Numbered from the stretch's first letter, positions 7,834 through 15,817 are shown. The stretch: DNA of 27,908 bases from CAZKRU01 sp964555235 (GCA_964555235.1 CAZKRU010000058.1:1-27908), one strand, 5' to 3'. Notes: a model not told the origin generated them from the letters alone. A program made the numbers and translations.

Positions 7834-9019
7834 ATTCCTGAACTAAAATCGCGGCGTTCTTTTCGCTGAGAAAATTTTCATCGACCCAAGCGCGACCCGC
7901 GCGTCCCAACGACTCCCGCAACCCCGGTTGTCCGGCGAGCTGCTGAATCGCAGTCGCCAAAGCGCTGGAATCCCGCGGATCCACCACCCACCCGGTCACT
8001 CCATGAACAACTGCCTCGTCGGCTCCCGGAGTCGGACTGCTCACCACCGCGATTCCACGGGCAAAGGCCTCCGGAATCACATTCGGCAATCCATCCCGAT
8101 CCCCTTCCGCATCAATCAATCCTGTGTGCAAAAAGAGATCGGCCTCTTCATAAAGCCGTTCCACTTCGGAGTGCGGAAGTGCCCCCATTAAAAAGACCGA
8201 ATCCTCCAATCCGAAACGAGAAATTTGCTCTTTCAGTTTTTGGAGCAACGGCCCCTCCCCGACAATCCGATGATCAAAGAGAAAACCGTCCTTCTTTAAA
8301 ACCGCAGCCGCTTCGATTTGAAACGAAATCCCCTTCTTCTCCACCAGCCTCGCCACTGAAAGTATTTTGAACTTCTGACTCCCGACTGCTGACTTCTTCA
8401 ACTCGGGCAACGAAGCAATCCCTCGTCGCGACAAGACCACCCGTGCCAGGGAAACTCGTCCCGTCAGAAATCGAACATTCGCCTGGGTCGTTGTATGGAC
8501 AAATTTCGCTCGGGCCAGCTTGAGGTCCAGCCAGGCATCCCCGCCAAAACGATAAATGTCAAACGCATGTCCTCCCATACTGAATGGCTTCCCACACAAT
8601 CGACCTAAAACCGCTGCCGCCGTCGCTGCTCCCGTTGCCCAAACTCCATGAAAATGATCCACCGGTTCACGACGAAACCGTTCCGCTTCAATCACCGCCA
8701 CCGCCGCTCCCAATAAATTGATCCAAAGATTTTCCCAACTTCTCCACGGAGTTCGAATCAAAATCTCAATCGCCTCACCGACCAACTCCGGAGCTCTCCC
8801 TAACTCCTGAGGCAAACGCCACAAAAGCATTCCTAATTTCCAAAGCGAGAACTGGCGCAACGAAACTCGCTCAGAATTTTGATAACCCTCCGGGAGCGGA
8901 GAAGCGCGAAGTGCGTTGACCTGAATCTCAACTCCGTGACGGGCGACCGCCGCAATTTCACGCTGAATAAAAGTCTGTGAAAGCGTCGGATAGCGATAAG
9001 CAAAATAGGCAACACGCAT
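7814..9019 (-). CDS. Glycosyltransferase family 4, WcaL/AmsK-like
   Basis: This 401-residue GT-B protein opens with VAYFAYRYPTLSQTFIQREI, a start typical of exopolysaccharide and glycolipid GT4 enzymes such as WcaL/AmsK. The C-terminal nucleotide-sugar domain has SVARLVEKKG at 221-230, GEGPLLQKL, and EGDRDGLPNVIPEAFARG at about 305-322 with the donor-binding glutamate. It lies 33 bases downstream of another glycosyltransferase on the same strand, so the two probably form a pair acting on one glycan or glycolipid. Donor and acceptor sugars cannot be told from sequence. The ATG at 9019 is preferred, although no strong ribosome binding site is visible. The gene ends inside the 3' end of the convergent alpha-oxoamine synthase. 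Confidence 0.9.
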   Translation of the reverse strand: MRVAYFAYRYPTLSQTFIQREIAAVARHGVEIQVNALRASPLPEGYQNSERVSLRQFSLWKLGMLLWRLPQELGRAPELVGEAIEILIRTPWRSWENLWINLLGAAVAVIEAERFRREPVDHFHGVWATGAATAAAVLGRLCGKPFSMGGHAFDIYRFGGDAWLDLKLARAKFVHTTTQANVRFLTGRVSLARVVLSRRGIASLPELKKSAVGSQKFKILSVARLVEKKGISFQIEAAAVLKKDGFLFDHRIVGEGPLLQKLKEQISRFGLEDSVFLMGALPHSEVERLYEEADLFLHTGLIDAEGDRDGLPNVIPEAFARGIAVVSSPTPGADEAVVHGVTGWVVDPRDSSALATAIQQLAGQPGLRESLGRAGRAWVDENFLSEKNAAILVQEFKRPSA

Positions 9020-9052
9020 GGTCGTTGAATCTTAGAAATTTCCGTGGCTTCT

Positions 9053-10096
9053 CTACTTTCCCGAAATAAACTCTTCCACTCGCGCCACGATTTCCCCGGT
9101 TCCCTCTCGAAATCCATTCTGAATCGAAGTCCGATAACGCGGCAAATTTTCCTCAAAACGTTCGAACATTTCTGGAGTCGGCTCCCGCGTCGTCGAGAAA
9201 TCGCCATATCCCAGCGCTCTCACATGCCACGCATTAATGTATTGCTCAAAGAGCATCTTGATCGGAAAACAGATCAACGGCTTTCCGTAATAAAGCGCCT
9301 CACAGACCAAATTATGACCTCCGTTCACGACCGCGTACGAGCAACCGGCGAGATCCTCCAAGATGGCTTTGTTGTCAAACGGCTTAAAGGTGATGTTTCC
9401 CTCGACAGCATATTCTTTCCGGAATCCGTAGACAATCACCGGACGTTTCACCTTCTTCATCGTTTCAATTAATTGCCAGAAAGTCGGACTCGTCTGATAA
9501 ACCAAAACGTAATCCCCCTCCCTCGGCTTGACTTCGAGCGCCGCGGTTCTCAAAACCGTTGGGAAAAGTTCGTCTTTGGTTCCCTCCTTTTTGGGAGGAT
9601 GAAAAAACGAAACGATCAAATTCTTACGCACAAAATCGAAGAGCAGATAGTCGTTGAGCATCGCCAACGCCCAGGAAATCCACTGATCCCGGGGGACCGG
9701 ATACTGGCAGGCCTTCATCACATGCGAGTGATCAATCCCAAGAACTCGAATCCCCTGCCCCAAAAGCGCAATTGGCGTAAAAAACTCTCGATCCACAATC
9801 ACGACATCCGGTTTCCACTCGTGGACCACTTTTAAAATTTGAGCGCGGACTTTGGGAATCTCAAAAACCCGTTGAACAATCTGCCACAACGTCCGGGAGA
9901 TCGAAACCTTCTGCTGGTGGTGAACCGTCCGCAGCACCGGAACCTCCAAGAGCGGATATTTTCCACCAAACGCCTCAGTCACTCGCCCTCCCCCCACAAA
10001 ATAAAACTCGTGATGCGGCATCCGAGCCATAATCGACTGGGTCCGCATAATATGCCCATGCGTATTCCCCATCACCGCGTAAAGAATCCGTGCCAT
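9053..10096 (-). CDS. Glycosyltransferase, GT28/MurG-like fold
   Basis: This protein of about 347 residues starts MARILYAVMGNTHGHIMR, the glycine/histidine loop typical of GT28-like enzymes that act on lipid-linked or membrane acceptors. The C-terminal half has VVNGGHNLVCEALYYGKPLI followed by a Pro-containing loop, matching the UDP-sugar binding region of MurG, MGDG-synthase and MJ1255-like proteins. It is therefore a likely glycosyltransferase, possibly making a glycolipid; the exact reaction is not recognisable. A TTG at 10105, in frame three codons upstream, is the alternative start; GGAGG is 15 bases before TTG and 24 before ATG, so neither is well supported. It leads the two-gene minus-strand unit with the GT4 enzyme. 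Confidence 0.82.
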   Translation of the reverse strand: MARILYAVMGNTHGHIMRTQSIMARMPHHEFYFVGGGRVTEAFGGKYPLLEVPVLRTVHHQQKVSISRTLWQIVQRVFEIPKVRAQILKVVHEWKPDVVIVDREFFTPIALLGQGIRVLGIDHSHVMKACQYPVPRDQWISWALAMLNDYLLFDFVRKNLIVSFFHPPKKEGTKDELFPTVLRTAALEVKPREGDYVLVYQTSPTFWQLIETMKKVKRPVIVYGFRKEYAVEGNITFKPFDNKAILEDLAGCSYAVVNGGHNLVCEALYYGKPLICFPIKMLFEQYINAWHVRALGYGDFSTTREPTPEMFERFEENLPRYRTSIQNGFREGTGEIVARVEEFISGK

Positions 10097-10154
10097 CGCG
10101 CGCAAAAACTACCGGGAGATCCTCCGATTGAAAAGATCAATTCCCGATCCTGAT

Positions 10155-10353
10155 TTGGTAGGGCGGGGTCGATGACCCCGCCGGGCTTTGGGTTTTTCAA
10201 AACCCAAGCCGCGGCGGGGGGCTAGACCCCCCCCCGCAAACAAAAAAACCCGCAGTAAAAGGACTAAAAAANNNNNNNNNNTTCCCCCCCCTTTTCTTTT
10301 TTTGTAACACAACAACCCCCGGGGGGGTTTATTCGACCCCGCCCTGCTACCAA
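10155..10353. repeat. Inverted-repeat-bounded intergenic element, copy A (interrupted by gap)
   Basis: The element begins TTGGTAGGGCGGGGTCGA and ends with the near reverse complement (TCGACCCCGCCCTGCTACCAA, three extra bases). Inside, GGCGGGGTC-GAT-GACCCCGCC at 10162-10182 is a perfect hairpin, and GGCTTTGGGTTTT/AAAACCCAAGCC follows. It shares AACCCA(A)AGCCGCGGCGGG and the GGTAGGGCG ends with the element at 15732-15817. It occupies most of the 324-base gene-free stretch between the GT28-like gene and hpnC. Its middle includes long G and C runs and ten Ns, so its true length is unknown. Confidence 0.75.
10272..10281. other. Assembly gap (10 N)
   Basis: Ten consecutive Ns mark unresolved sequence. 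The flanks are low-complexity, with runs of G, C, A and T (GGGGGG, CCCCCCCCC, AAAAAAA, TTTTTTT), and the word AAAAGG(G)ACTAAA occurs on both sides (near 10256 and 10366). This suggests the gap and its immediate flanks are poorly assembled. Confidence 0.97.
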
Positions 10354-10375
10354 GAATACCGGAAGAAAAGGGACT

Positions 10376-10400
10376 AAATCCTTCCCTAAGGGAAAGATTT
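10376..10400 (+). promoter_or_regulatory. Hairpin 20 bases upstream of hpnC
   Basis: AAATCCTTCCC (10376-10386) and GGGAAAGATTT (10390-10400) pair over 11 positions with a single mismatch and a three-base TAA loop. The hairpin ends 20 bases before the hpnC ATG. It could be an operator, a leader structure affecting hpnC translation, or the trailing edge of the preceding repeat. No T-run follows, so it is not a standard terminator. Confidence 0.4.
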
Positions 10401-10420
10401 AGATATATTTCCAACGCAAA

Positions 10421-11302
10421 ATGACCTCCCTGGCCTCATCCTACGAGTACTGCTCTGCCTTGGCTCGCAGTCACTACGAAAATTTCCCGGTCGGCCTCCT
10501 GGTTCCGAAGGAATTGCAACCGCACGTCCACGCGGTCTACGCCTTTGCGCGCATTGCGGATGATTTCGCAGACGAAGGCTACACCCAGGAACCGACCAAA
10601 CCGGTAACAACTCCGACCGAACCCAAAACCGAATCCGAACGTCTCGCCGCGCTTGAGGACTGGGAGCATCAGCTTCTTCATCCTGAAACCCCCAACCGGC
10701 ACCCGATCTTTCCAGCCGTCGACGACTCGATTCGGCAACTGCAACTTCCGACCACACTCTTCACCGATCTCCTCTCCGCTTTCAAACAGGATGTCGTCAA
10801 ACATCGCTACGTAAATTTTTCCGAAGTTCTCGATTACTGTCGTCGAAGCGCAAACCCGGTTGGACGCCTCGTCCTTTTACTCCACGGACATCGCGATCCC
10901 AAGCTACATCACCTTTCCGATCAAATCTGCACCGCCCTTCAACTCGCCAACTTCTGGCAGGATGTCTCCGTCGATCTTCTGAAAGATCGTATCTATCTTC
11001 CTACCGACGATCTCAATGGCTTCGGCGTCACCGTCGAAGATCTCTTTGCGCATCGATCAAGCGAAGCGTATCGCCATCTCATCCAATTTCAAGTCACCCG
11101 AACCCAAGGCATCTTCGATCAAGGACTCGACCTGACCGAACATTTGGAATTCCCTCTCAATTGGGAAATTCGTTTTACCTGGATGGGCGGAGTGGAAATT
11201 CTGAATAAAATTCGCGCCTTGAATTACGATACCCTTCATCAACGCCCCAAACTCTCCAAATTCGACTTTGGGTTTCTATTGCTCAGGAGCTTTTTCCGAT
11301 GA
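10421..11302 (+). CDS. hpnC: HpnC, squalene-synthase-like prenyltransferase
   Basis: This 293-residue all-helical isoprenoid synthase is of the squalene/phytoene synthase family. It opens with YCSALARSHYENFPVGLLVP and HVHAVYAFARIADDFADEG, characteristic of HpnC. The two Mg-binding Asp-rich motifs are Asp47-Asp48-x-x-Asp51 and Asp181-x3-Asp185 in NFWQDVSVDLLKDRIYLP. In the bacterial three-enzyme squalene route, HpnD makes presqualene diphosphate from two farnesyl diphosphates, HpnC converts it to hydroxysqualene, and HpnE reduces that to squalene. The stop overlaps the hpnD-hpnE start by ATGA at 11299-11302, so translation is probably coupled. No good ribosome binding site precedes the ATG at 10421; a hairpin lies just upstream. 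Confidence 0.94.
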   Translation: MTSLASSYEYCSALARSHYENFPVGLLVPKELQPHVHAVYAFARIADDFADEGYTQEPTKPVTTPTEPKTESERLAALEDWEHQLLHPETPNRHPIFPAVDDSIRQLQLPTTLFTDLLSAFKQDVVKHRYVNFSEVLDYCRRSANPVGRLVLLLHGHRDPKLHHLSDQICTALQLANFWQDVSVDLLKDRIYLPTDDLNGFGVTVEDLFAHRSSEAYRHLIQFQVTRTQGIFDQGLDLTEHLEFPLNWEIRFTWMGGVEILNKIRALNYDTLHQRPKLSKFDFGFLLLRSFFR

Positions 11303-13461
11303 GTTCGAGCGATCAAATTACCAAAAAGAGCGGATCCAATCTCGCCCTTTCCTTTGTTTCGCTTCCGGCCGAAAAACAGTCGGCCATGTCCTCCTTCTAC
11401 GCCTATTGCCGATTGATTGATGATATCGCCGACTCGACGGAGCTCCCCCTTGAAGAAAAGGCGCGACAACTCGGATTTTGGAGAAGCGAAATTGATCGCG
11501 CTTACACAGGAACTCCTGAAAGCGAACTCGGACGAGAGCTCCAGCAAATTGCCCGTCGATACCTCATTCCTCCCACACCGATGCTGGAAGTTCTCGAAGG
11601 CGTCGAGATGGATCTCCATCAAACACGCCATGCCAATTTTGAATCGCTCTACCAATATTGCTACCGGGTCGCCAGTGCCGTCGGTCTCGTCAGTATTGAA
11701 ATCTTCGAGTACAAACACGCCTCCACCAAAGCGTATGCCGTTGCGCTTGGGATGGCGTTTCAACTCACCAATATTTTGCGGGATGTCGCCAAAGATGCCT
11801 CCTTTGGTCGAATCTATTTACCGCTCGATGAAATGGCCGATTTTGGCGTCACTGAAAAGGAGATCCTCGAATATCGTTGGACTCCCGAAATCAAGAAACT
11901 CCTTCACTTTCAATATCATCGAGCCACGCACTACTTCGAAAAGGCCGAGCGACTTCTCCATCCGGATGATCGGCCGAATATGATTGCCGCAGAGATCATG
12001 GCAACCGTCTACCGGGGAATTCTCGAAAAAGCCGCACGTTTTGATTTCAACGTCGTTCAAAAAAGCGCACGTCTGAATCGCTTCCAAAAAGCCCAGGCCA
12101 TCTGGAAAACCAAACGACGTCCACTTCCCGCACGCGTCGCGCTCCCCCCTCAAAAGGTTCTCGTCCTCGGTGCTGGCTTCGCCGGAATTTCCGCAGCGAT
12201 GGACCTTTCTCGACGTGGGCATCAAGTGACGCTCATTGAAAAGCTTGCTTATCCCGGAGGACGCGCCTGCAGTTTTCGCGATCAGACTTCTGGCGACGAA
12301 ATCGATAACGGACAACATATTCTCATGGGTTGCTACCATGAAACCCTACGACTTCTCGCTGATATCGAAGTCTCGGACGAACTCCTTTTTCCCAAACAAC
12401 TACGCGTCCCTTATCTTTCTCCCAATGGACTCCACACACTTTCCGCACCAAAACTCCCCGCGCCCCTTCATCTTCTTGCCGCGCTCCTCACCTTTAATGC
12501 ACTTCGTCCCTCCGGAAAATTCTCCGCACTTCAACTTGGACTCAAATTAAAACTGGGAGCGCAACCCCACACTCAAGAAAAAGCCCTGGTTTGGCTTCAA
12601 CGCCTGAATCAAACGACCGACGCCATTCAAGCCGTCTGGGAACCACTTTGCCTCGCCGCGCTCAACGAACCGATTGCTACCGCCGATGCGGGACTCCTGG
12701 CCACGGTCATTCGTCGCGCGCTCCTTGCCGGACCTCACGACGCCACCATCATCCTCAGCAAAAAAGGGCTCAGTACCTTGATCCAAAAAGGAGTTCACCG
12801 GTACCTCACGCTCACAGAAGGAACGCTTCTTTACCAAACCGGCGTCTCCTCACTGGAGTTTTCGGGAGACCGTTGTACGTCGGTCCTCACTACCGACGGA
12901 ACACGATGGACTCCGGATCAAGTCGTCAGCACCCTTCCGTGGCACGCCCTCCGGGGACTGCTTCCCGAATCCTCTTCATTGGCAAATCAGTGTCAAAATC
13001 TCCCTGCCGCACCACTGCTCAATCTTCATCTCTGGCTCGATCGCCCGCTCATTCAGGAGCCGTTCGTCGGATTTCTTGATTCTCCCATCCACTGGCTTTT
13101 CAATAGCTCTCAATTCCGGGAGGCCTCGTCCACTGGCGGGTTCCATCACTCCATTGTCATCAGCGGCGGCTACACCATGGAAGCAAAAAGCAGTGCGGAA
13201 ATCGAAGCCATCGCGCTTACCGAACTCAAGCGACTCCTTCCCGATCATCCGACCCCGGAGGTCAAACACCGCTTTCTCTACCGTGCCAAAACCGGAACCC
13301 TCGCTTCACGTCCTGAAGTTGAATCCCTCCGCCCCGGCCCCAAAACCGAATGGAAAAATTTCTGGCTCGCCGGAGATTGGACCGCCACGGGACTTCCCGG
13401 AACCATCGAAGGCGCCGTCGTCAGCGGACAGATTGCAGCAAAGGCATTGGATCAATCGTAA
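11299..13461 (+). CDS. hpnDE: HpnD-HpnE fusion: presqualene diphosphate synthase plus hydroxysqualene dehydroxylase
   Basis: This single 720-residue frame carries two enzymes. Residues 1 to about 275 form an HpnD domain with Asp41-Asp42-x-x-Asp45 (YCRLIDDIADS) and Asp162-x3-Asp166 (LTNILRDVAKD). Residues from about 285 form an HpnE flavoprotein: VLVLGAGFAGISAAMDL with GxGxxG at 291-296, GGRACSF, DNGQHILMGCY, and a C-terminal FAD motif FWLAGDWTATGLPGTIEGAV. The join lies near KTKRRPLPARVALPPQ. In most hopanoid producers these are separate genes. With hpnC just upstream and overlapping, this gives the complete farnesyl diphosphate to squalene pathway in two polypeptides. No squalene-hopene cyclase lies in the window, so the end product (hopanoid, other triterpenoid or squalene itself) is unknown. 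Confidence 0.94.
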   Translation: MSSSDQITKKSGSNLALSFVSLPAEKQSAMSSFYAYCRLIDDIADSTELPLEEKARQLGFWRSEIDRAYTGTPESELGRELQQIARRYLIPPTPMLEVLEGVEMDLHQTRHANFESLYQYCYRVASAVGLVSIEIFEYKHASTKAYAVALGMAFQLTNILRDVAKDASFGRIYLPLDEMADFGVTEKEILEYRWTPEIKKLLHFQYHRATHYFEKAERLLHPDDRPNMIAAEIMATVYRGILEKAARFDFNVVQKSARLNRFQKAQAIWKTKRRPLPARVALPPQKVLVLGAGFAGISAAMDLSRRGHQVTLIEKLAYPGGRACSFRDQTSGDEIDNGQHILMGCYHETLRLLADIEVSDELLFPKQLRVPYLSPNGLHTLSAPKLPAPLHLLAALLTFNALRPSGKFSALQLGLKLKLGAQPHTQEKALVWLQRLNQTTDAIQAVWEPLCLAALNEPIATADAGLLATVIRRALLAGPHDATIILSKKGLSTLIQKGVHRYLTLTEGTLLYQTGVSSLEFSGDRCTSVLTTDGTRWTPDQVVSTLPWHALRGLLPESSSLANQCQNLPAAPLLNLHLWLDRPLIQEPFVGFLDSPIHWLFNSSQFREASSTGGFHHSIVISGGYTMEAKSSAEIEAIALTELKRLLPDHPTPEVKHRFLYRAKTGTLASRPEVESLRPGPKTEWKNFWLAGDWTATGLPGTIEGAVVSGQIAAKALDQS

Positions 13462-13476
13462 AAACCTGAGTACTGT

Positions 13477-13609
13477 TCCTCACACAAAGACACGAAGCCA
13501 CCAAGGAAAGCCAGAGATTTCTCGCCAAGTCCGCAAAGGCGCGAAGGGAAGGATTCAACTTCAATCGAAAAAAAGCTTTCTTGGCGCCTTGGCGAGCTTC
13601 GCGAGAGAA
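13477..13609. repeat. Composite intergenic repeat (CACAAAG.CACGAAG plus TTGGCGCC family)
   Basis: The left part, 13477-13501, reads TTCCTCACACAAAGACACGA and continues GAAGCCAC-like, nearly identical to one arm of the repeat at 21521. The right part, 13518-13609, has imperfect inverted ends (TTTCTCGCCAAGTCCGC versus the complement of CTTGGCGCCTTGGCGAGC...GAGAGAA). It shares the exact 18-mer TTTCTTGGCGCCTTGGCG (13577-13594) with 21315-21332. It sits between the convergent hpnDE and prs genes and has no coding content. Confidence 0.75.
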
Positions 13610-13659
13610 TGAACAGCCTCACAACCAGATCTACACGCTCTCCTCACATAATCATTCTC

Positions 13660-13680
13660 GGACCGCTCGGAGAGCGGTCC
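13660..13680. repeat. Short palindrome between hpnDE and prs
   Basis: GGACCGCTC-GGA-GAGCGGTCC is a perfect 9-base inverted repeat with a 3-base loop, followed by CTACCAG. It lies 16 bases past the end of prs, between convergent genes. There is no T-run, so it is more like a REP-type palindrome than an intrinsic terminator, although it could slow transcription from either side. Confidence 0.6.
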
Positions 13681-13695
13681 CTACCAGTGAGGCAA

Positions 13696-14658
13696 TCAAT
13701 GTTTCTGCTGATCAATCGCAAAGAGGGAAGAGACCGATTCACCCAGATGGATGCGGCGAATTCCTTCGCCCAATAATCCCGCCACCGACAACACGGTCAG
13801 ATTAAAATCCGGAATCGTTCGGGCCGGCGTCGTATCGGTGGTGATCAACTCATCGATCGGAGAACCCTTCAACCGCTGAACCGCCAAATCGTTCAACACG
13901 GCGTGAGAAACTCCCGCCATGATCTTTCGAGCGCCTTCGGCTTTCAATAATTTTGCCGCGGAAGTCAGCGTTCCGGCCGTCTCGGTCAAATCATCGACGA
14001 GCAAAACATCCTTGTCCCGCACTTCTCCGACGAGATATTGCGACTCCACCGTCGTCGCATTGACCCGACGCTTGGTCACAATTGCGAGTCCCGCATTTAG
14101 CATCTGACTGTAAGCCGCCGCCATTTTCATCCCACCGACATCGGGTGAAACCACGACAAGATTTTCCAATTTCTTTTCTGCAAGATATTTGTAAATCACC
14201 GGGGCCGCGTAAAGGTGATCCACCGGAATATCAAAAAATCCCTGGATTTGTTGCGCGTGAAGATCAACCGTAAGAATCCGGTTCGCTCCCGCCGCGACGA
14301 GGAGATTCGCCACCAGCTTGGCGGTAATCGGAACACGAGGCTGATCTTTGCGATCCTGCCGCGCATACCCATAAAAAGGAATGACTGCCGTGATTCGAGT
14401 CGCGCTCGCCCGACGGGCGGCATCGATCATGATCAACAACTCCATCAAATTCTGATTCGTCGGAGGACAAGTCGGCTGAACGATGAAAATATCATGCCCA
14501 CGAATATTTTCATCGATTTTAACGAACGTCTCGCCATCCGGAAACGAAGTGACCGTCGCCGCACCGAGCGGCATCCCGAGATAGTCAGTGATGGACCGGG
14601 CAAGCGTCGGATTCGCGTTGCCGGAAAAAATCTTAAGGCGCAGTCCTTCGCAAGACAT
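13696..14658 (-). CDS. prs: Ribose-phosphate pyrophosphokinase (PRPP synthetase)
   Basis: This 320-residue protein transfers pyrophosphate from ATP to ribose 5-phosphate, making PRPP for purine, pyrimidine, histidine, tryptophan and NAD synthesis. Visible motifs are SFPDGETFVKI near residue 38, the ATP-binding PFYGYARQDRK at 94-104, DLHAQQIQGFF at 132-142, and the ribose-phosphate loop VDDLTETAGT at 221-230, where enterobacterial enzymes usually have VDDMIDTGGT. The length is usual for class I enzymes. The start was set at ATG 14658 because the frame open to 14712 overlaps the upstream outer-membrane gene and adds no family sequence. Only seven bases separate it from that gene's stop, so the two are probably co-transcribed. 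No clear ribosome binding site is seen. Confidence 0.96.
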   Translation of the reverse strand: MSCEGLRLKIFSGNANPTLARSITDYLGMPLGAATVTSFPDGETFVKIDENIRGHDIFIVQPTCPPTNQNLMELLIMIDAARRASATRITAVIPFYGYARQDRKDQPRVPITAKLVANLLVAAGANRILTVDLHAQQIQGFFDIPVDHLYAAPVIYKYLAEKKLENLVVVSPDVGGMKMAAAYSQMLNAGLAIVTKRRVNATTVESQYLVGEVRDKDVLLVDDLTETAGTLTSAAKLLKAEGARKIMAGVSHAVLNDLAVQRLKGSPIDELITTDTTPARTIPDFNLTVLSVAGLLGEGIRRIHLGESVSSLFAIDQQKH

Positions 14659-14665
14659 GGCGCAC

Positions 14666-15601
14666 TTAGAATTTAGCGCTCGCCGCCAACTCAACGTAAG
14701 GGGCGCCTTCAACCTTCACGCGGGTATTCGCCCGGGAATAATCAAAGGTTCGGCTCGGAACATAACCGCCTTCAAGCGTTACGTTCAAGAAAGGCAATGC
14801 CTGCCATTCCACTCCAGCCCCTGTGCGAATTTCGGTGTATTCAACGATCGCGTTGTTGAGTCCCGTGCGACCATGATCCCGACCAAAATTCTCTTCAACT
14901 CGGTAGGTGCCACTCTTGATATTCGCTCCGACAAACAACGTTACCCGTTCGTTCACCTCATACTGAATGCGCGGCTTCGGAAGCACAAAGAAAAGGGTCC
15001 ACTCTTCGGCAAACTTCCAACGAACTCCAGCCCCCGGAAGAACCGGATACTCACGCCAAAGATCAACACTCACTCCCATGAACCATTGCAAGTCTTTGTC
15101 GATCAGATAGGAACCGCCAATAATGAACGGAACATTCACGTCACGCGCACTGACATCCTGAAAGTCACTGTAAATTCCCGGCTGCGCTTCGATGCGGAAA
15201 ATCCATTGGTCATTCATCGTCCAATCCGCACCGACCACCATCGCTGTCGACTGAAGCGTATTCGGCAACGGCAACATGAAACCGCCCACTTTCTCGGTCG
15301 AAGGCAATCCGTACGAATACCGCTCGTAATCAACCCCAACGCGAAGCAAAAGGTTATCCTTGAGTTGAGGTGAGGCCACGTACGAAAAATGATCTTCCTG
15401 CTCGTTGACCGAACCAAACCTCACATCGCCCACCTTGGCCTTACCACCAAAAACAGCACTGTGGCTCGCTTCGACTTCGTGAGAAATCGTCAAACCGCGA
15501 GGCTCTACGATCACTTTTTTATTATCGACTGCCTTCTCGCCTGCAAAAAGCGTTGCGGAAAGGAGCATTGGAATCGTCAGAATTAAAGAGAGCCGTTTCA
15601 T
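14666..15601 (-). CDS. DUF6268-like outer-membrane beta-barrel protein
   Basis: This 311-residue protein has a clean signal peptide (MKRLSLILTIPMLLSATLFA) and then many alternating aromatic/polar strands (for example LLRVGVDYERYSYGLP, WTLFFVLPKPRIQYEV). It ends in Phe (AASAKF), the usual signature of outer-membrane barrels recognised by the BAM machinery. The overall look matches the DUF6268 family seen in Verrucomicrobiota and Planctomycetes; function is not known. It is followed within eight bases by prs on the same strand, and 130 bases separate it from the repeat upstream of obg. Assignment as outer-membrane protein is firm; the family name is less so. Confidence 0.8.
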   Translation of the reverse strand: MKRLSLILTIPMLLSATLFAGEKAVDNKKVIVEPRGLTISHEVEASHSAVFGGKAKVGDVRFGSVNEQEDHFSYVASPQLKDNLLLRVGVDYERYSYGLPSTEKVGGFMLPLPNTLQSTAMVVGADWTMNDQWIFRIEAQPGIYSDFQDVSARDVNVPFIIGGSYLIDKDLQWFMGVSVDLWREYPVLPGAGVRWKFAEEWTLFFVLPKPRIQYEVNERVTLFVGANIKSGTYRVEENFGRDHGRTGLNNAIVEYTEIRTGAGVEWQALPFLNVTLEGGYVPSRTFDYSRANTRVKVEGAPYVELAASAKF

Positions 15602-15731
15602 AGACCGACTACCTTGCTAAATTTTGAGGCGAAGCGCAAGGGGAATTTCACTTTGAGAGAAAGATTTTCTACCCCCATAAACAAGATCTCTCACAAAGCA
15701 CTTGATATCAATTACTTAAAAAACATGTAGC

Positions 15732-15817
15732 TTGGTAGGGCGACATCGATGAGGGCGCCGTACCGCGCCCCCTCTCAACCCAAAGCCGCGGCGGGTTCAT
15801 CTAACCCGCCCTACCAA
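15732..15817. repeat. Inverted-repeat-bounded intergenic element, copy B
   Basis: This 86-base element starts TTGGTAGGGCG and ends CGCCCTACCAA, a perfect 11-base terminal inverted repeat. Inside is the hairpin GGCGGGTT-CATCT-AACCCGCC at 15790-15810 and the block AACCCAAAGCCGCGGCGGG shared with the element at 10155-10353. It lies in the region between the outer-membrane protein gene and obg, ending 54 bases before the obg start. Confidence 0.8.

Noticed and set aside
10109..10414. Minus-strand open frame across the gap
   Set aside because: It runs through repeat sequence and ten Ns, so its continuity is not real evidence of coding.
14588..15373. Plus-strand open frame of 261 codons
   Set aside because: It spans two genes (prs start and the outer-membrane protein) in antisense and has no signal, domain or ribosome binding site.
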